Positions 21,853 to 32,752 of a stretch of DNA of 38,737 nt are shown piece by piece. Source of the DNA: Haplosporangium gracile (Eukaryota; Mortierellomycota; Mortierellomycetes; Mortierellales; Mortierellaceae); NCBI GenBank assembly GCA_015499985.1, contig JAAAUF010000144.1, positions 19,544-58,280 on the forward strand, written 5' to 3'. A program made the translations under genes and the position numbers. Below the pieces are notes generated by a model. That model was given only the letters and a program-made list of their open reading frames with translations. It searched no databases and was not told where the DNA came from. Numbering within the stretch: position 1 is the stretch's first letter; each line of letters begins with the position of its first letter.

Positions 21853-23824
21853 ATGCTGATCCTCCAGACACGGTCATCCCTCCTCACACGACTGCCCCAG
21901 TCTGCCATGACAGCGGCAGTCAAGTCGAGCACCCTCAGCAAGTCATTCCCTCATATGCTGATCCCCTCTCGCCACCTGGCCCATCTCAAACCCAGACTGT
22001 CTTCTTCCACTGTCTCTGATCCCGCCCGCCAGTCATTGTCTTCTTTTTCCACCTCTTCCATTTCTTCCTCCTCTTCTCTTTCTTCTTCTCATTCCCTCCC
22101 TTCCCTCCCTTCTTCCTCATTCCGACCAAACTACATCCAGACTCGATCAAAAATGACTTTAGGCCCCTCTTCTTCCTCGCCTGTCCCCGTCCCTCCCAAA
22201 AAGACCGCCACAGCCACTACCGGGGCTCAACCTCCTCTCTCAGTCTCAGTCCCTCTTCAGAACACTTCCGCCGCTGCTTCTGCTGAACCCTCGGTCTTGA
22301 CTTCGTCTTCGCCCGTCTACTCGCGTGCCCATCCTTTCCTCCGCAAGTTCCAGACCACCGTCCAAAAGACCGCTGGCCAAGCACAGCAGCAGAACCAGTC
22401 TGTCCTCTCATCCGCCTTTTCTACATCTGCTACTTCATCCTCTTCTAACGATAACAACGACAACGCCCCCAACCAGTATGGAGGCAAGTCGGTCGATGAA
22501 AAGATTGCTGCCGTCTCGAGCGGTCGTCCTTCCGTGAACCGCAAGAGCCCTACACTTGCAGCTGCCAAGGCCACCAATGCGATCATCCAAAAGCGTCTCG
22601 GACAGGCTCACCACGACGGCCACGATGGTCACGACCATTCCTCTACGCTTGACGAGAGTGTGTACTCTGATGATATGTTTCAAAAGTCTGCAGCGCATCA
22701 AGGTTGTGGATGCTCTCACCACGGAGCAGGATCGGATCATGATAGTGATGACGATGCTCGTGTTGAGCCCTCGAACTTCCCCCCAATCTCGGAGGAGGCG
22801 CGCGAGTTCTCTGAGCGTCTGTTGGGCCAGAACAAGGCTTGGGCCCGCAAGACTGAACAGGATCGACCTGGTTTCTTTGCCAAGTTGGAGTTGCAGCAGA
22901 AGCCTCAAGTCCTCTGGATCGGTAAGGGGGGGTTTTTTTTTGCTGTTGTTATTGATTATCTGATGGTATCATTTCTGGGTGCTTGTTGGGAGTTGATATT
23001 CTCGATAGACCGACCCGATTGTTGAATAGCATGGGAACAAGAAAGAAGAAGAGGGATAGTGGAGAGATCGATGGTGCCATTTGTGCTATCCATCGGCACC
23101 TATGCGCACTAGAGTGACAAAGAATGACAAAGTGAAGATGGAAACTTGTTTGTCGTTGTGGCTGCTTTGATTCACCTCCGACTCTTGTCACCCCCAACAA
23201 TCTTTTTTTTTTTTGCGAATCCCTAAATGAATGAACGAGTGAACGACATTTAATTGACGATTCTATTTTTTCTTCTTTTTGATCTAAATAGGCTGCTCGG
23301 ATTCGCGTGTACCTGCAAACCAGATCGTCAACCTGGATCCTGGCGAGATTTTCGTCCACCGCAACATCGCTAACGTAGTCACTCACACCGACATGAACCT
23401 TCTCTCCGTCCTCGAGTACGCCGTCGATGTCCTCAAGGTCCGCCACGTCATCGTCTGCGGACACTATGGCTGTGGAGGTGTTGCTGCCTCGTTGACTCAG
23501 AAGCAGTTTGGAGTGATCGACAACTGGCTGAGGAACATCAAGGACCTGTACACAATCCACCGCAAGAAGTTTGATACCCTCCCTCAAGGAGGTAAAGAGC
23601 AGCAGGATCTGTTGACGGAACTGAATGTGATCCAGTCCGCACTGAATGTATGCCATACCAGTATTATCCAAAAGGCTTGGTCGAGGGGTGAGAAGTTGAG
23701 TGTTCATGGATGGTGCTACCGGTTGAGCGATGGTGTTATCCGGAATCTGGGACTCTGCATCGAGGGTCCTGGTAATGTTGAGGAGGTTTACCATGTCATG
23801 GATGAAGTCAAGTCTGGTCGCTAA
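21853..23824 (+). CDS. beta-class carbonic anhydrase with long N-terminal extension
   Basis: This enzyme interconverts CO2 and bicarbonate, supplying bicarbonate for carboxylases. Two exons (21853-22921, 23292-23824) give 533 aa, against about 200-250 for most beta enzymes. The catalytic domain occupies about 325-533: GCSDSR (C358 zinc ligand, D360/R362 dyad) and HYGCGG (H414 and C417 zinc ligands) are intact, as is the NIANVV segment. The first 140 residues are Ser/Arg-rich and nearly free of acids at the start, like a mitochondrial presequence. Residues 253-305 are metal-binding in look: H253-H263 has six His among Asp and Gly, then C285, C287, H289, H290 and an Asp-rich run. In-frame ATGs at 21907 and 22153 could give shorter forms. 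The 370-nt intron splits the active-site glycine codon. The yeast counterpart is NCE103. Confidence 0.93.
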
Positions 23825-23894
23825 GCTCACCTTTAGGTTGTGATTGTTCACTCTTTTTTTTTTCAATTTTTTCGTTTTTTTCATGCACAGAAGT

Positions 23895-23900
23895 AATAAA
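23895..23900 (+). terminator. possible polyadenylation signal of the carbonic anhydrase gene
   Basis: AATAAA lies 71 bp past the stop codon and is followed by an AT-rich stretch. The assignment rests on position only. Confidence 0.4.
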
Positions 23901-24983
23901 AACATATATCACTACCAAAGATAAAGTCCCTGCATGCTGTGTCCTAACTCCTAGTTGACCCACTTGTCTGTGCACCCCCATCATTCCTTTGTATTGTACA
24001 CCCTTCAAGTTGTCCGTTGTCCCTTTGTTTCTGAGATGACAAAAAGGGTCTAGTGTGACAATACCCACATTTTGAGTGCGCTCGATCCATCGAGTTACAA
24101 ATCGTTTCTCTCCCCCAAAAACACTGCGTTTGTTAAGATCGTCATTCATATTCTGTTTCGTTCTGGTTTCAAACCTAAGGGTTCAGAAACTGTTTCTCTC
24201 CTCTTTTGTCAACATCTCTTAAAAGAAAATAATCGGACACGACAAAGAAGAAGTTGATGAGAATGAAAAAAAGAAGTTGTTTCACATTTGTAGAAAGACA
24301 AAAGGACATAAATTCACCCAATCGCCACGCGCGTGAACGCCCTTCTATTCTCCCCCCTCTTTTTTTTTTTTTTTCTTTCCTTCGTATCCTTGTATCTGAT
24401 TTCTAAGACCTTCTTCCCTTGCCGCCCCTTTTCTATTTTTTTTTGTCTCCTTGAAGGAGTGAGTGATAAACAGAACAATATTATTTGCTCATGGTCGCTA
24501 ATCTCACACGGACTTTGGTTGAGTATGATAGTGCTGGTTTCTAGAAAGTATATATATATATGTCACTAAAAGAACAATCCTTTTACACGAGGACAAGGGA
24601 CACGGTGCTTGTTGTGTTGTTGTAGTGTTGGAGGTAAAGGGGACTGTAATGCTCTTACTATCATCAAGTTTCCCTGGCGGACACTCCTGGAGCACCTCCT
24701 TGTCCTTTGTCCACAATGACCTAATTCTCATACATCTGTAAACACAATATTCGTTCGTGGAGAGTGTAGTGTGTTCTATTGTCCCTTGTTGTACGGATGT
24801 CTCCGTGGGCAACAACATCTCATCCCTTGTGGTCCTCGGCAATAACGTGGTAGCTACTCTCGCTTCTGTTTTTTTTTTTTTACGATTGGTTTTCTGCCTC
24901 CTTCCCCAATTCTTCACTCTCACCTTTCTATTTTATCTCTCTCGTTGTTGTGTGTTGCCCTTTTTTTTTTTTTTTTTTTTTAT

Positions 24984-25016
<33 letters not shown>

Positions 25017-25020
25017 TTTT

Positions 25021-25030
25021 NNNNNNNNNN
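25021..25030. other. assembly gap (10 N)
   Basis: Ten N bases follow poly-T runs of more than 20 nt. The true gap length is unknown, and the break is probably a homopolymer sequencing failure. Confidence 0.98.
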
Positions 25031-25212
25031 CATCTCTCCTTCCTTTCTTGTCTTCTGTACTCTGTGTTTTTGCTATTTGCTGTCGTGTACTTTCTCTGCA
25101 CCTCTTCCCTCCGATCCTACGACAGGACCAGAACTCTCAAAAGCAGGGTTTACACGTTACCTATCACATCCCCTTTGTACTCATCTTTTACTCTTTCATC
25201 CCTATTACCATC

Positions 25213-27450
25213 ATGATATCAGCTACACCTACCTCCAACCCATTCACAAAATTACAGGCACCATTGCCACATCTTGTCACCTCCACAACCTCTCTCACAC
25301 CAACATCCGCCACAAACACTTCAACATCCCCATCTTCCTCCTCCTCTTCAACAGCACAAACGCAACTCCAGAAAAAGAAAACATCATGGAGTTTGATCTT
25401 AAATATCTTCCTAGTCCTCCTAGTCATTATCCTCCTCATCGTTTCCATCGTCCAGACCTGGTCCCATATTCATACCCCCTTCTCTGTCCAGGACTCTTCT
25501 ACCACCACCGCCGCCGCCGCCACTACTACCTCAACGATAGCAATCAACAATAACAACAACAGCAGTAGCAGTAGTAGGGCAACAGTGTCAACACCGCAGT
25601 TTGTCGGAGTGGACCCAGGACTGACACCTAACAACAGCAACAACGAGAAAGACCTCGATGTGCCTGCTGGCGGTGAAGCGAGAGGTTCGCATGCAGTTAT
25701 CACGTCGCGTCCTCTCATTATTCGTGCAGTCAATACTCCTCCTCCTTCTCCACCGCCATCTTCTGCTCCAGCACACAACCACCCGTCAGTGGCACAGCCC
25801 AAGACAAAGCCTCCTCCACCACCACCATCTTCTGCTCCAGCACACAACCACCCGGCAGTGGCACAACTCAAGACAAAGCATCCTCTTCCTTCTCAACCTA
25901 AACCACACATACCTCCAGGATCCCACCCGGAACAGCAACAACAACAGCAACAACAACAGCAGCAACAACAGCATACACCATTATCAGAAGGAACAGGACC
26001 AAAAAGAGTCAGTAAAAAGAAGCTCGACGGAATCATCCACACTACATCTACTCAGAATCATCTTAACAATTACTCTTACAATCAAACCTCCAACCCCGAC
26101 GACTCTGAATCAGACAACGAAGCGAGTCCTACAATATCACGGAACGCGGTGATTCTCACCCTCTGTGCAGCGCTAGGCGGATTAACAGTCTGCTTCTGCT
26201 GCATCCTGGGTACTTCTCGGCTTGCGATCTGCTGTTACTATCGCCGTCGAGGCATTTCTAGTCGAGGAGTAGTGTGTGTAGATGGGAAGCGGATTGGTCC
26301 TCCGCGGCGGCCGGTTTCGAGTGCTTCGTTTGATTCTTCTTCCTCGGCGTCTTTGGTGTCCCCTTTGTCTAAGTCCTTCAGTTCGGGCTCATACCAGCAC
26401 CCTCCTTCCCAACAACAACAGCCTCAGCAACCTCAACAACAACTACATATGACAGAGTTCTGGAACGTTGACGACTCAGGCGACTCCAAAAAGTCGTCGA
26501 CAGTTCCTACATCGTCCTCAAATGGGCTCTTCAAAGCCCTCCGACGGTTTTCCTTCACCAACACCAACACCAATTCTAGTACACCTAGCAAGAAGAAGAA
26601 CGCACCGTCAGGGTTGCCGTCGACAGTGACAACTCCAACCGCCCATGTAATCTCTTCCCCCGTCGACTTCATCCCTCCACAACACTCCCTTGATTCCTCT
26701 TCTTCTCGCCTTGGTGGCGCGAACACTACAAACAGTGATGGAGGTCTAGATCCGTATTACCCGCCGTACACCGGAGGATGGAATAATCTGGATTTTGATC
26801 CACTTCTGTCACCATACCATCCTTCCTCTTCATCGACCACGGGGTCAGGAACAGGGACAGGCACGAAATGTAGACGCATGCCTGCACACTCGCCACTCCC
26901 ACTATCCCTACCCATGTCCCTGAAGCGCAATTCTTCTAGTCACAATGCGTCATCCTTTCTCTCATCCTCAGGACTTATTTCGCCTTGTACGACCATGACT
27001 CCCACCACTGCAGAAAGTAGCAACTGCAGCAGTAGCACTAATGAGATCACTCCCTCCCCCTGGTCAAAACCTATACATTGCCTCAACAACGACAACAACA
27101 ACAACCGTTATATCACCAACAGTATGAACAACACCGACAAGAGCAATAATACTGTCAGAACGGTGACGATGATGGGGGCTCAGAAACCACAACCAATTGA
27201 TGCCGCGTCGTCGACTTTGATGACACCTTCAACGCCCTTGGCACCAGCAACAACAGCCCCACTCATCTCGTCTACTGAACATTCTATGAGTACGACACCA
27301 GCAATACCCATACCAACTGCATTTTTCTCTTCGCCACGACACGATGAATCAGGGACAGGGACAGGGGCAGTGAGGAGTATAGGGTCAGAGTCGGGTTCTA
27401 ATTGGAGGGGGCCACCATCGCATGACCTTCACTACAACCATTACTACTAG
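25213..27450 (+). CDS. two-segment membrane protein with low-complexity tails, unknown function
   Basis: A single open frame encodes 745 aa from an ATG at 25213. Hydrophobic segment 1 (residues 59-81, LILNIFLVLLVIILLIVSIV) follows a KKK cluster. Segment 2 (about 312-343) is Cys-rich (CFCCILGTSRLAICCYYRRR) and ends in basic residues, so palmitoylation is possible. The loop between them is Ser/Asn/Pro-rich, with a 23-residue duplication (SSAPAHNHP units) and a 13-Gln tract. Beyond residue 345 the chain is a long Ser/Thr/Asn/Gln-rich, presumably cytosolic tail. The layout recalls fungal wall-sensor or signalling scaffolds, but no named domain is seen and the cysteine-rich WSC pattern is absent. 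Composition changes little past the stop at 27448, where other frames stay open (see findings). A start further upstream would cross the assembly gap and was not chosen. Confidence 0.65.
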   Translation: MISATPTSNPFTKLQAPLPHLVTSTTSLTPTSATNTSTSPSSSSSSTAQTQLQKKKTSWSLILNIFLVLLVIILLIVSIVQTWSHIHTPFSVQDSSTTTAAAATTTSTIAINNNNNSSSSSRATVSTPQFVGVDPGLTPNNSNNEKDLDVPAGGEARGSHAVITSRPLIIRAVNTPPPSPPPSSAPAHNHPSVAQPKTKPPPPPPSSAPAHNHPAVAQLKTKHPLPSQPKPHIPPGSHPEQQQQQQQQQQQQQHTPLSEGTGPKRVSKKKLDGIIHTTSTQNHLNNYSYNQTSNPDDSESDNEASPTISRNAVILTLCAALGGLTVCFCCILGTSRLAICCYYRRRGISSRGVVCVDGKRIGPPRRPVSSASFDSSSSASLVSPLSKSFSSGSYQHPPSQQQQPQQPQQQLHMTEFWNVDDSGDSKKSSTVPTSSSNGLFKALRRFSFTNTNTNSSTPSKKKNAPSGLPSTVTTPTAHVISSPVDFIPPQHSLDSSSSRLGGANTTNSDGGLDPYYPPYTGGWNNLDFDPLLSPYHPSSSSTTGSGTGTGTKCRRMPAHSPLPLSLPMSLKRNSSSHNASSFLSSSGLISPCTTMTPTTAESSNCSSSTNEITPSPWSKPIHCLNNDNNNNRYITNSMNNTDKSNNTVRTVTMMGAQKPQPIDAASSTLMTPSTPLAPATTAPLISSTEHSMSTTPAIPIPTAFFSSPRHDESGTGTGAVRSIGSESGSNWRGPPSHDLHYNHYY
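25756..25879 (+). repeat. 69-bp tandem duplication inside the coding region
   Basis: Two units offset by 69 bp encode SSAPAHNHP(S/A)VAQ(P/L)KTK flanked by proline runs. The copies differ at a few bases. The unit length keeps the frame. Confidence 0.85.
25933..25971 (+). repeat. CAA/CAG tract encoding 13 Gln
   Basis: Thirteen glutamine codons with mixed CAA and CAG, which limits slippage compared with a pure run. Confidence 0.9.
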
Positions 27451-29232
27451 ATGCAACAACAACAATTATACCAACAACAAAATTACTGGCCAGCACCTTC
27501 TACGAAACAATAACTCGCCATAGTTCTTACAACAGCCCCAATCACCACCATAACCATCAGCCTTTACACTTTAACGACTATAACAATTGAGTGTACCAGC
27601 AAGGAGTCTACTTTAGTTCGCCTCTGACTCGACCATGACAACTTCCCCCCGTCCCCCTTCATTCTAGCGTTCTTCTATTCCTGGATACTCATTCATTTCA
27701 ACTAAGAAGACGCCAACAGCAATTGACGATAAAAACAGCCATAGACCATGGTCATAGCTATCTCTGTCTGTGGACTGTATCAACGCATCAATTGTATCAA
27801 CTGTATCAATCACAGCCTCTGCAGGAACTACAAAAACATCATCGCTAGACTAGTACTTTTCTTCTTTCACGTTTTAGTTCTTTTCCTCTCACTCACCCTT
27901 AGGACGCTGGCCTTGACCTTGACCTTGACCATGACCATGACCATGACCATGACCCTAAACCTCTCGCCTCTCTCCTCTCTCCACGCCTCCCTATTTTTTT
28001 TTCCTTTTTTCTCTCTCTTTCCCCTCGCTCGCACTTGTTCCCATCACAGCCCACTTCATAATGATCAATTCTCTAAATAAAAAGGTCGAGAGCATATGCA
28101 GAAACAATAACAGGCATAAAGAAAAAAAAATATGTTCTATGAATCCCTTCCCTCCCCCTTCCCCCCCCTTTTTTTTTTCTTTCCCTTCTTTCTTCCTTCT
28201 TTTGTTCAGACGCCTTCTCATCTACCGAGGGACGTCAAGAGCATTATTGCATTACACAGATGTATGAAAAACCCCCGATCTGAATGAGAGAAAGCGTAAG
28301 CAATAAATAAATAAATAAAAAAAAAAGCTATGCCGTTCATGCAAAATTCCCAGTAAATGAAATAAAAAAAATGACCGAAACAATACATCTTCTTCGTTCT
28401 CACGTTATTGCCGCGGGGGAAAGAGGGATGGGAATAACAATGGCAGAAAGAGAGTAAGGGTCCTTACCTAAAGTTCAGTCCAGGCCAACAAAAGGTTACA
28501 CAGACAAGCCCGTCATCGATCGATGGCAGGCGCAGGTGCAGGGGCCGGGTATGCACAGGCACTAAGCACAAGCATAGTCCAATAAGTCTGCCTTGCATGC
28601 CACCATCCGTTCATCATCCATTCATTCATTTACATTGACAAGTATTCAAAAAAAAAAAAGCAATTCAATCGTGTATGTTTTTATGCAGTTTTTATTTTTT
28701 TTTCATTTTTCGTAAACTTTCGAATGAAAGGAGGAAAGGGGAGTGCAGGAGTAAAAAAAAAAGCAAAAGAGAGTTATGACGTTGTGTTTGTCTGTCGTAC
28801 GAGTCGTTAAAGCAACAAAGTAAGGAAGAAAAAAAAAGAAAGATAGGAAAAAATGATGTAAAAGTATCGTACAGGTTTTTTTTGTAATTGATGAATGTAC
28901 AAAGGGGGGGAAATGAATAAAAGTAGCAAGTGTTTTTTGGGGGCTTTAAAGTACACAGTTGAGGGGTGGTAGTGACAAGTTTGCGCTCTGCAAAACAAAT
29001 GTATAGAAAAAAAGAAAGAAATTAGGGCAAAGAAATGGGTAGATTTTTTTTTGTGCGAAAATGAAAGAACGAAAAATAGAGCAATATGGGTAGCAAAAGA
29101 GTGTGGAGAAGCAAAAAAAAAAGAAAATAAGGTGCCTTATCGCAGAGCACCGACATGCGAAAAAGATATCGCTAATTGCTGCTCTCGCAATGTTCCTGAC
29201 TGAAAAGACGGGTCCGAGGATCAATGGTCAAT
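27451..29232. other. convergent 3' flanks, no gene
   Basis: The 745-aa protein gene (+) and the SWIRM gene (-) converge on this 1.8-kb gap. It holds the 3' UTRs, a hexamer tandem array at 27913-27954, AATAAA at 28076 and many A or T homopolymers (28120-29120). Nothing coding is supported except the ambiguous extension at 27451-27590. Confidence 0.5.
27913..27954 (+). repeat. hexamer tandem array (TTGACC)3(ATGACC)4
   Basis: Seven perfect 6-bp units in tandem, the first three TTGACC and the last four ATGACC, differing at the first base. The array is intergenic, between two convergent genes. Confidence 0.95.
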
Positions 29233-31938
29233 CTAAAGGTCCTGCTCGGTAATACCGGCCAACCAGCCGATTTTTGCAAAGATTTCCCAAAGACGACTGG
29301 TCTTGTTGACATCGATGCGACACAACTTTTGAGCATCTGACTTCTTGAACTGCTTGCCGTTGGGGACGGAAAGGTACTTTCGCGAGGCAAGAATGAGTGT
29401 ACGTTTGCAGGCAAGGTACTGGGCGGGCGAGAGACGCAGAGTTGAGGCAATGTGGACCTCATAGGGATGGAGCAATTCGAATCCAATCTTGCCCGAAATG
29501 TTCAATGGATAACCTAAGCCCAGCGAAAGAAATAACAGAAAAATAAAAAAAGGTTAATTTTCTAAAGTCTTGACGAAAAGGTTACATAAGCACATCGAAG
29601 TTGAATTGGCCATTGGAATGTTAGAAAGCATTCCGAGGAGTGATTACATACCCTTCCAGATGATCTTGGGGAGCGACTGGTGATCAAGAACAGAGACGGG
29701 TCCGACATCGGGTTCCAGAACAACAACTTCCTCAGGCTCTTGAACAACACGCTCTCCACCGTGGGTGAATCCTGTAGGCGAGACGTAGCCGGGTTCGCGA
29801 ATCTTCTTTGTGCGCTTGCGCTTGACAACACCATCGGGACCGAGCAATCCCAGCTCCGCAGCCTGCTTCTTCGAGATGCGCTTGCGCTTCTTGGGCTCGC
29901 CATCGTTCTCGTCGCCCTGCTTACGCTTCTGCGATGCCTTTGAAGACGAAGAATAGGGCGCAGCACCACTATGATAACCATAGTTCAAACCCATGGTCTC
30001 AGAATACTGATCTGTCTCCTCATCATCGTCGTCATCGCTGCGGAACGAAAACCGGTCCTGTTCTGATCCATGGATGGTATCATCGCTGAGGATATGGTGA
30101 ATCGACATGGGTGCTGGTCGGGCCTGGACAGACGGAATAACAGATGTGTGTTTGTAAGCACCTGCGTGAGTTGACTGCTGCTGTTGAATGCCCAATCCAT
30201 GATGTCCACTGTGGTAATGGTAATCTGGATCCCGCTTCACGGCCATATCATCAATATCTTCATCATGCGACATCTGCTGCTCTACCTTGGCATCTTCATG
30301 CCGGAGGACACGTTGAGTAGCCGTCGAGATAAGAGGCATCGATTGACGTCGAGAAAGTCCGCTGAATCCTCCAGCAGAAGATCGCTTGGCATGGCCAATG
30401 GGACGGGAATAGTCGCCGGCGTAGGTGTTATCAGAGTGAGGATGCGGGTGATAGTGAGGGTTGACTTGGTGGTGATGGAAGGCCTGGAGTCTACGTTCTT
30501 CGTGGCGGCCTCCTTCGGGACGAAGGAGCTTGGGGTTCTGGCGGTAGATATCGTAAAAGTTCATGTTCATGTAGGCGCTGGGCTCGCTGTCGGTAGTCGA
30601 GGTTGTCATGAGCTCATGGCCAGCACGATCCGGAGAACGGACGGGTATCCTGTGGTGGTGGTGCTTGGCGGACCAGCCCAGGCTGGTCGCTGGAGGAGTC
30701 ACTGCGCGGTGGTCTAAGGCAGGATTGGGATGAATAACACCTGATGTACCAGCAGACCCATTGCTTGAAGTAGAGAGCGAGTTGGTCATGTGTGCAGGTC
30801 CCAAGTGAGACGCTGATGACGAGGGCCGACGGCTAATCGAGCTGAAGGCAGGTGGAGAGTTGGATCGGAACAAGGGTGTCAATGGCTTAGTGTCAGAACC
30901 CAATTCCATCTCCGAGGCCGAGGGTGACAACAAGTCGTGTTGCTGGTGGGATCGGTTCTGGTGGGGATGCTGCTGATGGGATGGATCATGGCTGTGGCGA
31001 CTGACGACCTGCCAGTCAGGTGACATGGATGTCATGGAAGGTGTTGGGCTGGGCAAAGACCTTGGCTGTGATCCGGGCGATGTAGAGTGTCTACCTCCAG
31101 CTGCAGAAGCTTTGTTATCGTTCCATTGTCCATTGTTGGAATGGTTAATTGAGGCCTGTCTCGTTGAGGGCGACTCGGGGTATGTCCTACAGGAGCTCTG
31201 CTCGGGTACTGAGCGAGCGAGGAGGCTGGCGGCGGAGGTAGAAGGCGAGGAAGAAGGAGGGCAGAAGGACGATATCGCATGATGATGACTGTTACTACTG
31301 ATGCCACTGTGAACAGTTTCAGAAGGATAGGAGCCTCCTGGCGCAGTAACACCCACAGCTGGGATCCGATCTTGGCGTCCAAATGAAGACGAAGAAGAAG
31401 CAGTTGCCGCCGTTGCTGCCGTTGCTGCCGTTGCTGACGAAGAGGATGATGGTGTTGGCTTGGCAGAGATCATGTAACTCTGGAGTCTTGGATCGCCCAA
31501 GCCCAGTCGGACGGGTAACCGAGTCGACATTACCGAAGAGGGTCTAGGTGGGGGGAGGCGAAGAATCGACGACAAAGTCGAACTTGACGGATGATTGGCG
31601 GCTGAGTTGTTGTTGAAGGTGGACGAACAAGGGGAAGCTGAGGAAGAGGAAGAAGAAGAAAGAGAAGGGGAAGAAAAGGCTGTTGAGAACCCTGGATAGT
31701 CTGTGCGCAGCCCTCGTACTGGTGACGAAGTCCTCTGGTGGGTGGACGACGAATGGAAGAGAACTGGTCGGGAGTGCTGCTGGTGGTGGTGGTGGTGGTG
31801 GGGAATGTGACGATGATATGAGTGCAAGTGGGGGTCTGATGAAGAAGAGGAAGTCTCCTTAGGAAGCATGGGTGGGGGTGAGAGAGGTGGCTGTGGCAGG
31901 GATTGCGCATAGCTGGCGAGGTCATGTCCGACCATCAT
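29233..31938 (-). CDS. SWIRM-domain protein of the Fun19 type, chromatin-linked
   Basis: Two minus-strand exons (31938-29652, 29513-29233) give 855 aa from the first in-frame ATG. The C-terminal 90 residues are a SWIRM domain: LHPYEVHIASTLRLSPAQYL, the following CKRTLILASR segment, then CRIDVNKTSRLWEIFAKIGW. The intron falls just before it, at the WKG|YPLNI junction. SWIRM folds bind nucleosomes or partner subunits in chromatin complexes; stand-alone C-terminal versions occur in yeast Fun19 and in fission-yeast Laf1/Laf2 (Clr6 deacetylase associated). A basic KKRKRISKKQ cluster and KRKRTKKIR form likely nuclear signals upstream. The first 650 residues are disordered, Ser/Pro/His-rich, with a His6 tract and an Ala/Thr repeat. 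The frame stays open and protein-like 5' of the chosen ATG to about 32171, where CAACAG|CCC could be an acceptor, so an upstream first exon is quite possible. Confidence 0.82.
31406..31438. repeat. 9-bp tandem repeat encoding Ala/Thr
   Basis: Three to four copies of GCCGTTGCT on the plus strand encode the ATAATAATA run in the SWIRM protein on the minus strand. Confidence 0.8.
31781..31801. repeat. trinucleotide repeat encoding His6
   Basis: A GTG-type trinucleotide run on the plus strand (CAC on the coding strand) gives a six-histidine tract in the disordered part of the SWIRM protein. Confidence 0.85.
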
Positions 31939-32752
31939 GACGGTGGGATGGTTCAGTTGACGCTGTTGTTGTGGGAGCGAAGGAGAGGTGGAAGAGAGAG
32001 GAGGAGAGGTCGAAAGTGGTTGCTGCTGTGGCGAAGAAATGGTGATTGCTATGCTGCTGTTTGTGGTTGTGGAGATGGGAGTGATGCTATTCTTGGCAGT
32101 CGAAGAAGTAGAAAGGGGATGCGGAGTGGCAAGGGTCGGTACCGATCTTGCTTGTGTTCTTGAGGAGATGGGCTGTTGTTGAAGGAAGGGAATAGAAAGG
32201 AAGGAAGAGAGTATTGGTAAGTAAAGAGAGTTCAAAAAAGAAAAGAAAAAAAGAAAGAAGTGAAAAAGGAAGAGAGTCGAAAAGTGGCTCAAGAAATAGT
32301 TTTTTTTTCGGAGATAAAAGGGGACTGTGATCACAAACAAAAAAAAATGAGGGTGGTCTGTGGTCAAATTTTGTAAAAAGGAAAATGCCAAGACCGTCCA
32401 TAAGAGGATAATGAAGTGTCTAAGAGAATGAACAAAAGTTGTGCAAATGAGGCCAGGCTGATCAGGGTGAGAGAGACAGAGAGGATGTGAATGGAGGACA
32501 GAGAGTGATGAGCAAAGCGTACTTTGTATGTGTGTGGGTGTGTGTGAGGATGAGGGTCAAGTAAAGGAGAAGTGGTCAGGAAGAATAAAAATGAAAATTG
32601 GCGGGAAAATGGGAGGAAGAGAGGACGTCAAACGAGCAAGTCAATTCATTGACTCGAATTGGAAATGGAATGGTAAGGAGGGGAAGGACCGAGAAGGAAA
32701 TTGAACGAGAAGACAAGAGAGACACAGGAGACAACGTGATTAATCAGCAAGA

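Larger units (their letters stand above)
23825..25212. other. intergenic with CT-rich leader and assembly gap
   Basis: The left part holds the carbonic anhydrase 3' flank. From about 24340, pyrimidine-rich and poly-T tracts dominate the plus strand, and a 10-N gap interrupts them. The right end is the leader of the next membrane protein gene. An open frame running across the gap has no credible protein content before 25213. Confidence 0.5.

Noticed and set aside
24757..25212. Open frame continuous with the 745-aa protein and crossing the assembly gap
   Set aside because: It is made of poly-Phe and Leu from T runs, includes undefined bases, and an ATG with normal protein content starts at 25213.
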